Source: Pseudanabaena sp.
Lineage (GTDB): Bacteria > Cyanobacteriota > Cyanobacteriia > Pseudanabaenales > Pseudanabaenaceae
Direction of reading: 5' to 3'
DNA length: 64,000 bases
NCBI GenBank assembly: GCA_003249035.1
Contig: QBMK01000003.1
Coordinates: 81,817 to 145,816, forward strand
Shown: positions 20,098 to 31,299 of the stretch, one piece after another
Position numbering within the stretch: the first letter of the stretch is position 1
Layout: each line of letters begins with the position of its first letter
Position numbers and translations under genes: made by a program
Notes under the pieces: generated by a model
Database searches by the model: none
What the model was told of the DNA's origin: nothing
The model's input: the letters and a program-made list of their open reading frames with translations, nothing else

Positions 20098-20124
20098 TTA
20101 GCACTCAGTCACATAGAGTGCTAA
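20098..20124 (+). promoter_or_regulatory. CIRCE operator (HrcA binding site)
   Basis: Perfect TTAGCACTC-N9-GAGTGCTAA, 49 bp upstream of the groES ATG. This is the full consensus operator of the heat-shock repressor HrcA. Confidence 0.95.
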
Positions 20125-20172
20125 TCCACTCTAAATAACGCCAAAAAATGTTAGTCAACTGAGTGAGTACCA

Positions 20173-20484
20173 ATGGCAACAACGACATTAAACGTAACTA
20201 CCGTAAAGCCTTTAGCGGATCGCGTATTTATCAAAGTAAGCGCTAAAGAAGAAAAAACCGCAGGCGGGATTTTCTTGCCTGAGACAGCAAAAGAAAAGCC
20301 CCAAGTTGGCGAAATCGCCGCAGTAGGTCCTGGCAAACTTGATGACAAAGGCGAGCGCCAAGCCCTCGAAGTCAAAGTTGGAGACAAAGTCCTTTACTCC
20401 AAATATGCTGGTACCGACATCAAACTTGGCACAGACGAATATGTGCTGCTAGCAGAAAAAGACATTTTAGCGATCGTTTCATAA
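20173..20484 (+). CDS. groES: co-chaperonin GroES
   Basis: The 10-kDa lid of the chaperonin, 103 residues, a normal length. [20 protein letters not shown] leads to the mobile loop ([16 protein letters not shown]), followed by [10 protein letters not shown] and [33 protein letters not shown] in pieces characteristic of the family. It forms heptameric rings that cap GroEL in the cytosol. It precedes groEL by 148 bp on the same strand and is controlled by the upstream CIRCE and K-box. Confidence 0.97.
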   Translation: MATTTLNVTTVKPLADRVFIKVSAKEEKTAGGIFLPETAKEKPQVGEIAAVGPGKLDDKGERQALEVKVGDKVLYSKYAGTDIKLGTDEYVLLAEKDILAIVS

Positions 20485-20629
20485 TTATCTAGCTTTTAGC
20501 TCTTATAACCTGACTGCTGAATAAACCAGCTATCTCAGTTAATTAAGCAAAAAAGCAAGAGACAAAATCTAAAAGTTAATTGCTAACAGTCAAAATATCC
20601 GTCTCCACTCATCAATTACCTAATACTAA

Positions 20630-22267
<1,638 letters not shown>

Positions 22268-22275
22268 TAGTTAAT

Positions 22276-22347
22276 AAAGGTTTGCCTAGCGAACCTTTAA
22301 TTACAAAAAGAGAAAGGGAGTGCATTGCACTCCCTTTCTCTTTTTGT
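22276..22347 (+). terminator. tandem terminator hairpins after groEL
   Basis: The first hairpin is AAAGGTTTGCC../..GAACCTTT (22276-22298). The second is a perfect stem of about 22 bp, ACAAAAAGAGAAAGGGAGTG and complement (22303-22347), whose right arm ends in a T-rich CTTTTTG. This is a strong end to the groESL transcript. Confidence 0.85.
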
Positions 22348-22500
22348 GAAAGAATTAGCAACAGAAATTATTTAGCAGCAAGTTGCTATCTGAATGTCCG
22401 AGAAAATACTTGGATTTGTTTGGTGTATCCAAACCATTCATATAAACAATCATCCACGTATGGCTAAATCGCTCACGTTAGCTAAGATTGCTCAACAAAA

Positions 22501-22551
22501 CTCTTGGATTATGAACTACAGCGCAAAGCGCTGTAGTTCATAATCCAAGAG
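22501..22551. repeat. 51-nt perfect palindrome
   Basis: CTCTTGGATTATGAACTACA then GCGC, loop AAA, and the full complement. It is 65 bp upstream of the O-antigen-ligase-like gene. The remaining part of the 350-bp groEL to 22618 gap shows no gene. Confidence 0.88.
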
Positions 22552-22617
22552 TAATTTTTTAACCGATCAAGCAATTGAATAGAATGTACAGTTTCTATTC
22601 ATGTATGAGGTAAATTA

Positions 22618-23901
22618 ATGCTTTGGACGCCGATAGAAAACAATAAGTTACAGTTGGAATGGAAATGGCTGCAAAGTATTGCCATTTTTATGGTGATTAG
22701 TAATGTGTTTATGCCAGCATTCATGGGAGTACTCGCTATATTAGTACTAGTTCGCCATGGATGGAGAGCGATCGCAACACCAGTTAATCGCGCTTATTTT
22801 TGGCTATCTTTGTGGATGATTTTCACGACTATTATTGCTTTCAATCCCATCGTTGCGGCAGGTGGATTATCCAACTTCTTGCCATATTTCCTCTTAGCTG
22901 CCATCACTAGTTATATTATTCGCACACCGGCTCAATTTATTCATTTCCTATGGCTATTGGTGCTGAGTTCCATAATGGTAAGTGGATTTGGCATATTACA
23001 GGCAACTCTCAATCAGCCTGATTGGATATTTCCGAAAGTGATTTTTGACAGCTATCCAATCCAAATGGGATTCACTCCCGATCGTCGTATTCAGTCATTT
23101 TTTGGACATTGTAATGAAACTGCGGCTTATTTGTTAATGATATTACCGCTCGCGGTTCACTTTGCTCTTGGCAAAGTCAAAAGTATTTCTAAATCCCAAC
23201 AAGCGATCGCTGCCATAGCGCTTGCATCAGGAACTTGTGTGCTTATTCTAACTGGGTCGCGCAATGCATGGGGACTTTCGATGTTGGGTGCTTTAGCATT
23301 AGCTAGCTATTACCGTCAATGGAAGCTCATTGCAGGATTAGGGCTTGTCTTGGTAATCATTGCATGGGGAGTATTTGGGCAAGAATTTGGTTTAGGCGGC
23401 GAAGCAGTGCGATCGCTATTGCCAGAAGGATTTGTCAATCGCTTAGCTAGCAGTTTCGATCCTCAATTAGGTGGCTACGCATCCACTGCAGATCGCCTAA
23501 ATGTTTGGCAATTTGCGCTCACTCTAATCTCTCAACATCCGATCCAAGGCTGGGGTTTACGTAATTTCACCCTTGTCGCGCAATCTATGAACTACGATCT
23601 GCGCGGGTTACCTCATGAACATAATTTATTCTTAGCGATCGCAGTTGGCTCGGGGATTCCAGCGTTGTTAGGGTTTATCGGCATCATCAGCTGGACTATC
23701 TGGACATCCCTCAAATCTGCGATCGCTAAAGACACGCAAGGAATGATGGTTGTGGCTACGATCAGCGTTATGCTTTTTATGCTGACAGGCTGGTTAGATT
23801 TAGTACTCTATGAGCCTAGGCTGAGTATGTTGTTATGGTTTTTACTAGGTAGTATGTATGGCTTAACCAGAAGCAATAGTTTTAGCCAAAGTATTGCCTA
23901 A
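22618..23901 (+). CDS. O-antigen ligase/polymerase-like membrane protein (Wzy_C family)
   Basis: Polytopic membrane protein of 427 residues with about ten to twelve helices. The Wzy_C/O-antigen ligase signature region is the large loop before the last helices: STADRLNVWQFALTLISQHP, IQGWGLRNFT and LPHEHNLFLAIAVGSGIPAL. A conserved Arg/His pattern (TGSRNAWG, PHEHN) fits the family, which includes WaaL ligases, Wzy polymerases and cyanobacterial IctB. It probably transfers or polymerises sugar chains at the periplasmic face; its exact substrate is open. GAGG is seven bases before the ATG. It stands apart from the polysaccharide cluster that starts at 28 kb. Confidence 0.8.
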   Translation: MLWTPIENNKLQLEWKWLQSIAIFMVISNVFMPAFMGVLAILVLVRHGWRAIATPVNRAYFWLSLWMIFTTIIAFNPIVAAGGLSNFLPYFLLAAITSYIIRTPAQFIHFLWLLVLSSIMVSGFGILQATLNQPDWIFPKVIFDSYPIQMGFTPDRRIQSFFGHCNETAAYLLMILPLAVHFALGKVKSISKSQQAIAAIALASGTCVLILTGSRNAWGLSMLGALALASYYRQWKLIAGLGLVLVIIAWGVFGQEFGLGGEAVRSLLPEGFVNRLASSFDPQLGGYASTADRLNVWQFALTLISQHPIQGWGLRNFTLVAQSMNYDLRGLPHEHNLFLAIAVGSGIPALLGFIGIISWTIWTSLKSAIAKDTQGMMVVATISVMLFMLTGWLDLVLYEPRLSMLLWFLLGSMYGLTRSNSFSQSIA

Positions 23902-23903
23902 AA

Positions 23904-23950
23904 TCCAAAAAAGGAAAGGAGGCGCTTAGCGCCTCCTTTCCTTTTTTGGA
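23904..23950 (+). terminator. terminator palindrome
   Basis: Perfect stem TCCAAAAAAGGAAAGGAGGC with inner GC/GC and TTA loop; the right arm ends CCTTTTTTGGA. It lies directly after the O-antigen-ligase-like gene. Confidence 0.8.
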
Positions 23951-24013
23951 CGAACCAAGAGGGTCAATACCAACCGCTGAGCGGTGGAAGTATATTCTAA
24001 TTTGGATTTTCCT

Positions 24014-24565
24014 TTAGCCTAGTGCAGGTATCACTCTGGGTAGCTCAAGACGTTGCTGAGTTGTAGGACGACGAGTACGACCTGAGAGACGGAAACTGAG
24101 GCTTTGCAGCTCAATATGCAATTGGCGATTTTCTTTTTGTAGAGCTTCGATCTTTTGTTTGATAGGAACTATCCGTTCTGCAAACTTAGCCCGATAAATA
24201 TTCGGCAACTCCTGTACAACTTCCTCTAGCATCCGATTGCGATCGCTCATTTCTTGGATGGTGTGGCGCAATTCTAATGCTTCGCGATCGCGGTTTTGGA
24301 TTATTGCTTGAGACATGACTAATTGGTTTTCGACCATAGCAAGCTTTTCTGCCAAACAGCGCATTTCTTCAGAATGATGCTCATGATCCTCAGCATTTGG
24401 CAAAAAGGCAGTATTTCCCTTTACCAAACGAAAAAGCTCTTCAGAAAGTTGCTGTACTAGCAGATCCTTTTGTTCTAAATCAACCTTAAGTAAATTAATT
24501 TCCTTCTGAAGGTCGGCTGTCATAGTTTCTGAGGTATTCGCGAGGGCATTTACTGTGGCGTTCAT
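24014..24565 (-). CDS. coiled-coil protein of unknown function
   Basis: A 183-residue soluble protein with strong heptad patterns over about residues 18-55 and 68-155 (LQKEINLLKVDLEQKDLLVQ, IVPIKQKIEALQKENRQLHI). It ends in a basic, proline-containing tail (SGRTRRPTTQQRLELPRV). There is no signal peptide, membrane segment or enzyme motif. Coiled coils of this type usually act as scaffolds or partner-binding modules. It is convergent with the O-antigen-ligase-like gene. I do not recognise a named family. Confidence 0.6.
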   Translation of the reverse strand: MNATVNALANTSETMTADLQKEINLLKVDLEQKDLLVQQLSEELFRLVKGNTAFLPNAEDHEHHSEEMRCLAEKLAMVENQLVMSQAIIQNRDREALELRHTIQEMSDRNRMLEEVVQELPNIYRAKFAERIVPIKQKIEALQKENRQLHIELQSLSFRLSGRTRRPTTQQRLELPRVIPALG

Positions 24566-24910
24566 AGGTGCAATTCATTTAGGGAATTTAGGCTACGATA
24601 TATAACACACAAGTACTCGATTGGCAATTTATATCCATAACCGACAGCAAAAACCAACAATTGGTTACATTGTTTAGAGATATAGCAGTGAAAGTTTTGC
24701 TTAGGACATAAAACCCAAATAAATAAAGGCGGCGCGAAGCGCCGCCTTTATTTATTGCTATACAATGTATCTTCCTTATCAAAAAACAAGATCAAATATA
24801 CTTACTTTTGTATGTCTTGCCGACAAACATTATTTATCCACTAAAATGATGTTTTTGTGCGACAATTTTTGTATAAAACGAATAAGAAGCTTTTCTTGTG
24901 GGCTTTACAT
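24566..24910. other. intergenic region with a palindrome at 24718-24756
   Basis: 345-bp spacer. It contains AAAACCC followed by the palindrome AATAAATAAAGGCGGCGC-GAA-complement, another member of the long-hairpin set. Otherwise AT-rich. No credible gene is seen; divergent promoters for the flanking genes must lie here but are not clear. Confidence 0.7.
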
Positions 24911-26299
24911 ATGAGCATATGGCTAGTTAAAGACCAGATTTCGGAATTAGTAAGAAAGCATAAATCTCAAGTAGATTTTTTTGCAATTCGGCTAGAGAGA
25001 GCGCAGGGTGCAGATATATTTTTACGCGGCAGTAAAGTTGAAACCCTAAGTACAGGTATTTCAATTGGTGGACAGGTGAGGGTCTGTCATCGTGGAGGAT
25101 GGGGATTTGCCAGCTTTAACGATCTCCATAGTTTAGAAGTAAAGCTTAAAGAAGCAATCACGGCAGCAAAATGGGTTGGCAATGAAGAAACGGTGCTTGC
25201 CGAAGTCGAACCGGTGCAAGCGAAGGTGTCTTTGATTAAAGAAAATCAACAGCAGATTGAACTTATTGATAAAAAGAATTTGTGCGCACATTACACAGAT
25301 ATTTTGCGATCTGTTTCCGATCGCGTAGTTAGCACATCCGTTCGCTATGGAGACTGTACTCAACAAGTAGTTTTTGCCACATCAGAAGGAACAATGATCG
25401 AGCAGGAATGGGCTGATTGGGAGTTACGATGTTCGGCGATCGCAAGGGATGGAGAAACTATTCAAACTGGTCGCGAAACCTTCGGATCGAGACGTACTTA
25501 CTCAGATTTACTAAATTTGGATCAGCAAGTAATTGGCGCGGCTCAGCGTGCAGTTAGTGCGTTAGATTTACCCACTGTGCAAGGTAATACTTATACAGTT
25601 GTAATCGACCCGATTTTGGCAGGACTGTTTGTGCATGAAGCTTTTGGTCATTTGTCAGAAGCGGATATGCTCTATGAAAATCCCGATATGCTGGAAACAA
25701 TGAGCATTGGTAGAAGATTTGGATCGACGGATTTACAAATTTTTGATGGGGCTGCTGCTGCTGAGCATCGGGGTAGCTATCTCTATGATGATGAAGGTGT
25801 GCCTGCGACGACAACCCAGTTAATCGAGGATGGCGTATTGGTTGGGAGATTACATTCGCGAGAGACCGCAGGGAAATTGGGCGAAAAAGTAACAGGCAAT
25901 GCTCGATGTTTAGATTATCATTACCCGCCAATCGTAAGAATGACCAATACTTGGATTGGTCGTGGTAAAACTCCTGTTGCAGATCTGTTTAATGACATTC
26001 CTGTTGGTGTTTATGCGAAGAACTGGCAGGGTGGAATGACTAATGGAGAAATGTTTACTTTTACCGCAGGAGAAGCATGGATGATTCGTAATGGAAAAAT
26101 TGCTGAGCCTGTTAAAGATGTAACTCTATCGGGGAATGCTTTTGAGGCTTTACAGGACATAGAGGCGATCGGCAATGACTTTGCGTGGGATGAGTCAGGT
26201 GGTTGTGGCAAAGGGGGACAAGGCGGATTGGCAGTAGGGTGTGGTTCGCCGAGCCTGAGAATTAAGAATGCGATCGTTGGAGGTGATGCTCATGGCTAA
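24911..26299 (+). CDS. tldD: TldD/PmbA-family metalloprotease, TldD type
   Basis: Zinc-dependent peptidase of 462 residues from ATG 24911; an in-frame GTG 54 bases upstream is possible. The TldD metal-binding motif HEAFGHLSEADML lies near residue 242. C-terminal conserved elements are GMTNGEMFTFTAGEAWMIRN, VKDVTLSGN and the Gly/Cys-rich CGKGGQGGLAVGCGSP. In E. coli TldD works with TldE (PmbA) on unfolded peptides and microcin precursors. Here no PmbA gene follows; a histidine kinase gene overlaps the 3' end by eight bases. Confidence 0.9.
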   Translation: MSIWLVKDQISELVRKHKSQVDFFAIRLERAQGADIFLRGSKVETLSTGISIGGQVRVCHRGGWGFASFNDLHSLEVKLKEAITAAKWVGNEETVLAEVEPVQAKVSLIKENQQQIELIDKKNLCAHYTDILRSVSDRVVSTSVRYGDCTQQVVFATSEGTMIEQEWADWELRCSAIARDGETIQTGRETFGSRRTYSDLLNLDQQVIGAAQRAVSALDLPTVQGNTYTVVIDPILAGLFVHEAFGHLSEADMLYENPDMLETMSIGRRFGSTDLQIFDGAAAAEHRGSYLYDDEGVPATTTQLIEDGVLVGRLHSRETAGKLGEKVTGNARCLDYHYPPIVRMTNTWIGRGKTPVADLFNDIPVGVYAKNWQGGMTNGEMFTFTAGEAWMIRNGKIAEPVKDVTLSGNAFEALQDIEAIGNDFAWDESGGCGKGGQGGLAVGCGSPSLRIKNAIVGGDAHG

Positions 26300-27911
26300 A
26301 GTAAAGACAGAACTCAAAGAAGTTAACTTTCATTTAGTACAAACTATCGCTGATCAACAAATAAATGAAGATCGATTGAACTTGCAGCTCAATCGATTAA
26401 AGTTGCTGTATGAATTTATTTCAGCTCTGAATGCGGCTCAAACAGTAAACGAAATTTATAAAATCGCTTTAAATGGAATCTGCTCTGCTCTTAGAATTTC
26501 GCGTGCTGCTGTAATCATTACAGATTCATGTAAAGGTATAAAATATCAAGAATCTCTAGGAATTAGTCAAGCCTACAAACAATCTATTGAAGCTTTTTTT
26601 GAAGAGCCGTCTCATCAACAAATACTGTTAAAGTCTCATGATTTTCCACACTCTGCAATACTTCCTAGTGATCGCATTTTGCAGAGTGTATTCCTTGCTG
26701 AGAGTATTGGAGCCCTGTCAGTATTTCCACTAGAGTATGAGCGCCGACATTTGGGAGATATTGTCGCGTATTTTGATATGCCAAGACAATTTACCGAAGA
26801 AGAAGTTCAGTTAACACAGACAATTGTTACTTATATTGCGATCGCTTTAACCCGTAAACTGGCTGAACAAGCTCTCCAAACCAGTCAACAGTTTATTCAA
26901 CGGATTGCCGATACTACTCCAAGTATTCTCTATATTTACGATATCGAAGAACATCGTAATGTTTACTGCAATCAGGCTATTACGCATCTTTTAGGATATA
27001 CTCCATCAGAGCTTCATGGAATGGGTGACTTACTTCTGCAAACAGTTATTCATCCAGATGATTTCCAAAAAGTAATAGATCATTACGAACTTATTCGCAA
27101 CAAAGAACCTAAAATAAGTTCTGAAAGTTTATTTGTCATTGAATATCGTATGAAAGATATTCATGGAAAATGGAAATGGTTTTACAGTCAAGAAACTATT
27201 TTTTCCTATAACTCTGATGCAAAAGTTAAGCAAACAATTGGTGTAGCCTCTGATATCACAAAGTTAAAAGAAGTCGAAACAAGCCTTCAATCATCTCTTG
27301 CGGAGAAGGAGGCGCTATTAAGAGAAGCCCATCACAGTGTAAAGAACAATCTTGGGGTAGTTGATAGTTTGCTATCGATGCAAGCTCGTTATATAGATGA
27401 TGAGGAAGCTCTGAGAGCAATTTTCGATTGCCAGAGGCGCATTCATGCAATGTCACTTATTCATGAGCAGCTATATCAATCTCAAAATATAGACAAAGTT
27501 GATTTCTGTGAGTATCTAACGCGTCTAGTCGGCAATCTCTATAGTTCCACAAGTCTCAATGCTAATCAGATTGAATTAAAGTTAGATATTAAGCCAACGC
27601 AGTTGGATATTGATATGGCAATTTCTCTAGGGTTAATCGTAAACGAGTTATTAACAAATGCCTTTAAATATGCGTTTCCAAATGATAACAGGGGGGTAAT
27701 CGAGGTAGTTTCATATAAATCGGCAGATGACAGAGATTTACATTTAATCATTCGTGATAATGGAATTGGCATTCCTGAGAATGTGGACTTTAATGGAACA
27801 TCTTCGCTAGGTTTGAGATTAGTGCGGATTTTGACCCAGCAACTAAGAGCTAGTTTAAATTTATCTTGTACAGACGGCACATGTTTTCATTTGACTTTGC
27901 ATACAAAATAA
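26292..27911 (+). CDS. sensor histidine kinase, GAF-PAS-HisKA_2-HATPase
   Basis: Soluble sensor kinase of 539 residues. An N-terminal GAF domain (about 40-195) is followed by a PAS domain with PAC motif (about 205-335; PSILYIYDIEEHRNVYCNQA, GVASDITKL), then a dimerisation/phosphoacceptor domain of the HisKA_2 type (EAHHSVKNNLGVVDSLLSMQ). The HATPase domain has NELLTNAFKYAF and DNGIGIPENV, GLRLV. No membrane segment. ATG 26292 is chosen because GGAGG lies eight bases upstream; two upstream in-frame ATGs are less well placed. The gene overlaps the end of tldD, so expression is probably coupled. No response regulator is adjacent. Confidence 0.88.
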   Translation: MAKVKTELKEVNFHLVQTIADQQINEDRLNLQLNRLKLLYEFISALNAAQTVNEIYKIALNGICSALRISRAAVIITDSCKGIKYQESLGISQAYKQSIEAFFEEPSHQQILLKSHDFPHSAILPSDRILQSVFLAESIGALSVFPLEYERRHLGDIVAYFDMPRQFTEEEVQLTQTIVTYIAIALTRKLAEQALQTSQQFIQRIADTTPSILYIYDIEEHRNVYCNQAITHLLGYTPSELHGMGDLLLQTVIHPDDFQKVIDHYELIRNKEPKISSESLFVIEYRMKDIHGKWKWFYSQETIFSYNSDAKVKQTIGVASDITKLKEVETSLQSSLAEKEALLREAHHSVKNNLGVVDSLLSMQARYIDDEEALRAIFDCQRRIHAMSLIHEQLYQSQNIDKVDFCEYLTRLVGNLYSSTSLNANQIELKLDIKPTQLDIDMAISLGLIVNELLTNAFKYAFPNDNRGVIEVVSYKSADDRDLHLIIRDNGIGIPENVDFNGTSSLGLRLVRILTQQLRASLNLSCTDGTCFHLTLHTK

Positions 27912-27987
27912 ATGAGAAGTGACTCGCGGGTGCAAGAGAATAAACAAAAAATTAAGCGATCGCTATTAGACTAAATCCAAGACTTAA

Positions 27988-29115
27988 CTATAAAAATCGT
28001 TTCAGAACCTCTACAGTTGCTTGTCCTGTTTTTGCCCAACTAAATTGAGTAGCCCTTTGTAAACCAAGTTGTGAAAGATGCGATCGTAGTCCTGTGTCAT
28101 TTGCGATTGCCTGCATTGCATCGGTAATTTCTGCAACTTTGTAAGGATCGATTAAAATCGCAGCATCACCAGCGACTTCTGGTAAGGATGATAAGTTAGA
28201 GGTAATTACAGGTGTCCCGCAAGCCATTGCTTCAATTACAGGTAACCCAAACCCCTCCCACAATGAGGGAAATACCAAAGCGATCGCCCTACTAATTATT
28301 TTCGGCAAATCATCGTAAGGCACATAATCCAAAAATTTAACGCGATCAGTAATACCTAACTCTTGGACTTGTTTTTTTAAAGATGGTGTATAGCGATCAT
28401 CACTAGGTCCCGATAGCCAAAGTTGATATTCACGATTTGGGTTTAAATTGGCAAAGGCAGAAATTACGCGGCTAATGTTTTTGTAAGGGTCATGTCTGCC
28501 AATGTATAGAAAATAGGGATATAGCGAATGATTAGGCGATTTATAATTAAGTTCTTTTTCTGGTTGAAAATGCTGAGAATCATACCCTAATAAAATCGGT
28601 AAGATTTTATTAGCTGAAATATTGCAAAAATGAATAACATCATCGGCAGTAGACTGGGAGTTACAAATAATATATTCTGCTTGCTTTAGTACTTGGGGCA
28701 CATAGTAGCGATGGTAAGGAGTAAGCGGAGAAAAATGATTAGGAAATCTTAAAGGGATAAAGTCATGAACCATTACTACACTTCGACATTGTGACCATAA
28801 TGGTGATTCTGGTATTGGTGAAAATAACAGTTGGGACTTGATCTGCTGATAAATTTTAGGCAGTTGAAACTGTGTCCAAACTAAGCGATTAAAATGTCCC
28901 TTTGTCCCATGAGCAGGAGTGAATTTATTGGAGATGGGGTAACAGTCAAAGTTAGGATATGTTTCGGAGCTTAACAAGATGGGATTAATATCTTTTAAAT
29001 AAGGAAAAATATTTTTTGTGTAGTTGCTTATACCCGTTGATTTTGTCAATAAGTTTGACAAGTTAACTACTACCTGATTTCTATGCTGATATTGGTGATT
29101 TTTTCTGTTATCCAT
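27988..29115 (-). CDS. family 4 glycosyltransferase
   Basis: GT-B-fold retaining glycosyltransferase, 375 residues from ATG 29115. The C-terminal GT4 domain is clear: [20 protein letters not shown] for the donor-domain start and the catalytic region [20 protein letters not shown] with the E-x7-E pair. [16 protein letters not shown] follows, as in mannosyl/rhamnosyl transferases. The N-terminal domain has [20 protein letters not shown]. Its start codon touches the stop of the upstream GT4 gene (TGATG), so the two are coupled. It is the last gene of the 28-50 kb polysaccharide cluster. Acceptor and donor cannot be assigned. Confidence 0.9.
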   Translation of the reverse strand: MDNRKNHQYQHRNQVVVNLSNLLTKSTGISNYTKNIFPYLKDINPILLSSETYPNFDCYPISNKFTPAHGTKGHFNRLVWTQFQLPKIYQQIKSQLLFSPIPESPLWSQCRSVVMVHDFIPLRFPNHFSPLTPYHRYYVPQVLKQAEYIICNSQSTADDVIHFCNISANKILPILLGYDSQHFQPEKELNYKSPNHSLYPYFLYIGRHDPYKNISRVISAFANLNPNREYQLWLSGPSDDRYTPSLKKQVQELGITDRVKFLDYVPYDDLPKIISRAIALVFPSLWEGFGLPVIEAMACGTPVITSNLSSLPEVAGDAAILIDPYKVAEITDAMQAIANDTGLRSHLSQLGLQRATQFSWAKTGQATVEVLKRFL

Positions 29116-30275
29116 CACGAGATGCTTTTATATGCTTCTAATGTTTTCTTTGCTGTATTTTCCCAAGAAAATAAGCTAGCTCTAGTTTTGCCTTTATTAA
29201 TTAAGTCTTGCCGCAATTTGCGATCGCTAATTACAGTCAATATAGCCTCAGCAATTTGTATAAAGTCATTGGGATCAATCAATATAGCCGCATCTCCTGC
29301 TACTTCTGGTATTGATGAAGTATTAGAAGCAACTACTGGCGCACCCAAGGTCATTGCTTCGAGTACAGGCAACCCAAATCCTTCATAGTGGGATGGATAA
29401 ACGAATACATCTGCTCTTGAGTAAAATAGAGCAACTAGCTCATCTGATAAGTAGTCAAGGTGATGGATATCATTTTGCCAAGGAGAACTTTTTATTGCGT
29501 CAAAAATCGGTGTATATTTCCACCCTTTTCTACCGATTAATACTAATTGGTGATCAATTTTATGTTTTTGTTTTAGCCAGTTAAAAGCTTGAATAATTGA
29601 GTTAATATTCTTTCTTGGTTCTATGGTACTGACAAAGAGGAGATAAGGTTTAGAAAAATCAAAATTAGTCTTTTTAATTTCTTGATCTAAATCCAGATTA
29701 CTCAAAAATTGAGAATTATAGCGACTGGCTAATGGAGTAACAAAAATCTTCTCGGCGGGAAAATGTAAATAGTTAACAATGTCTTGTTTTGAACTTTCTG
29801 AAATAGTAATTATGGCATCTGTCCATTTTAAACATTTAGTTAGTCTATTTGTATATTGTTGTACTACAGAATCGACATATTCTGGATGTCTGATAAAACT
29901 CAAGTCATAGATACTAATAACTTTTTGAATATTTTGATAGGGATATACTGTGTAATTAGTACCATGAAATATATTAGTCTCTCCCAAAGTAGACTCTATA
30001 TAGCTGGGAAAAAGTTTAGGTAGATAATCTATAAAGAAGTTAGTAGCTCGAACGGGTAATGGTATTTGATAGAGTTTCTTATAATGTTTGAGAGTATCTG
30101 GAAAATCAATATTCCCTTTGAGCCAGTTTTTTAATCCTGGCTGATAAGCTAGACCTAAATCAAATGATTCTGAACTCTCTAACCGAGATAAGGCTTCAAT
30201 GAGATTAAAAACATACAAGCCAACACCACTGGGTGTAGCATCAATGGGGGTAACGTCAACTGTAATTTTAAGCAT
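29115..30275 (-). CDS. family 4 glycosyltransferase
   Basis: Second GT4 enzyme of the pair, 386 residues. The N-terminus has the family pattern DVTPIDATPSGVGLYVFNLI; the C-terminal half has KPYLLFVSTIEPRKNINSII and PSHYEGFGLPVLEAMTLGAP with its conserved glutamates, then [18 protein letters not shown]. This subtype is common for mannose or rhamnose addition. It starts nine bases downstream of the gmd stop, in the same operon, which makes a GDP-mannose-derived donor plausible. No membrane segment; it would act at the cytoplasmic face. Confidence 0.9.
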   Translation of the reverse strand: MLKITVDVTPIDATPSGVGLYVFNLIEALSRLESSESFDLGLAYQPGLKNWLKGNIDFPDTLKHYKKLYQIPLPVRATNFFIDYLPKLFPSYIESTLGETNIFHGTNYTVYPYQNIQKVISIYDLSFIRHPEYVDSVVQQYTNRLTKCLKWTDAIITISESSKQDIVNYLHFPAEKIFVTPLASRYNSQFLSNLDLDQEIKKTNFDFSKPYLLFVSTIEPRKNINSIIQAFNWLKQKHKIDHQLVLIGRKGWKYTPIFDAIKSSPWQNDIHHLDYLSDELVALFYSRADVFVYPSHYEGFGLPVLEAMTLGAPVVASNTSSIPEVAGDAAILIDPNDFIQIAEAILTVISDRKLRQDLINKGKTRASLFSWENTAKKTLEAYKSIS

Positions 30276-30283
30276 TAGTAAAA

Positions 30284-31258
30284 TTACAACTCATTCTCAG
30301 TCAAATCCTTGAGATCATGCTCAACCATGACTTCAATTAAATCCTCAAAAGTATATTTCGGAGTCCAACCAATCTTGTTTTTAATCTTGTCAATACTTCC
30401 TACTAGCTGGACAGTCTCATCAGGTCGATAAAAAGCGTTATTCACTGACACGTAATCTTGGTAGTTAAGTCCTACACATTTAAAGGCGTGATCCACCAAT
30501 TCTCTGACTGAATGTGTCTCTCCACTGCCAATAATATAATCGTCTGCCTCTGCTTGCTGCATGATCAACCACATTGCTTCAACAGCATCTTTGGCATAGC
30601 ACCAATCACGGCGAGCATCTAAATTTCCTAACTTTAACTCTTTAGACAAACCGAGCTTAATCATGGCTGCACCACGAGTGATCTTCCGAAAGACAAACTC
30701 TGCTCCACGACGGGGTGATTCATGGGTATAAGTGATGCCACAACAAGCATAGAGATTGTAGTATTGACGATAATTGCTGTTTAACCAATGAGCATAGGCT
30801 TTGGCAGTACCATAGGGGTTACGCGGACGAAAAGCGGTTTCTTCGGTTTGTGGTGATTCGGATGGTTGACCAAAAACCTCGCTGCTAGAAGCTTGATAAA
30901 ACTTTGCCTCAGGCTTGATACGGCGAATTGCCTCTAGGATGCGAGACACGCCGATCGCTGTATATTCTGCCGTTAAAGACGGCTGTGTCCATGACAGGGG
31001 TACGTAGCTCTGAGAAGCAAGGTTATAGATTTCATCTGGTTCTGACTGGGCGATCGCATCCATGAGAGATGACTGATCTAACAAATCACCAGAAATAATA
31101 TGGATATCGTCAGCAAAGTGATTAATCCTGACTAAGTTACTCGTACTTGATCGGCGCACTAGACCATACACTTGATAGCCCTTTTCCATCAATAGTTCTG
31201 CAAGATACGAGCCATCTTGTCCAGTCAGTCCAGTTATAAGTGCTTTTTTTACAGTCAT
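30284..31258 (-). CDS. gmd: GDP-mannose 4,6-dehydratase
   Basis: Short-chain dehydrogenase-type enzyme converting GDP-D-mannose to GDP-4-dehydro-6-deoxy-D-mannose, 324 residues. The NAD(P)-binding motif is TGLTGQDGSYLAELL at the start. The catalytic Ser-Glu pair lies in YQASSSEVFGQ and the Tyr-Lys pair in RNPYGTAKAYAHW. HESPRRGAEFVFRKITRGAA is diagnostic for Gmd. It supplies the precursor of GDP-D-rhamnose, GDP-fucose or perosamine. An IS66 element lies directly upstream, so its native promoter may have been replaced or displaced. Confidence 0.93.
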   Translation of the reverse strand: MTVKKALITGLTGQDGSYLAELLMEKGYQVYGLVRRSSTSNLVRINHFADDIHIISGDLLDQSSLMDAIAQSEPDEIYNLASQSYVPLSWTQPSLTAEYTAIGVSRILEAIRRIKPEAKFYQASSSEVFGQPSESPQTEETAFRPRNPYGTAKAYAHWLNSNYRQYYNLYACCGITYTHESPRRGAEFVFRKITRGAAMIKLGLSKELKLGNLDARRDWCYAKDAVEAMWLIMQQAEADDYIIGSGETHSVRELVDHAFKCVGLNYQDYVSVNNAFYRPDETVQLVGSIDKIKNKIGWTPKYTFEDLIEVMVEHDLKDLTENEL

Positions 31259-31299
31259 ATTTAGGTATTGATGGCTTAGTGTAATATCAAACTATTCTA

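Noticed and set aside
22282..22467. 61-codon frame after groEL
   Set aside because: It runs through the strong terminator hairpin of groEL; the translation of the palindrome explains its length.
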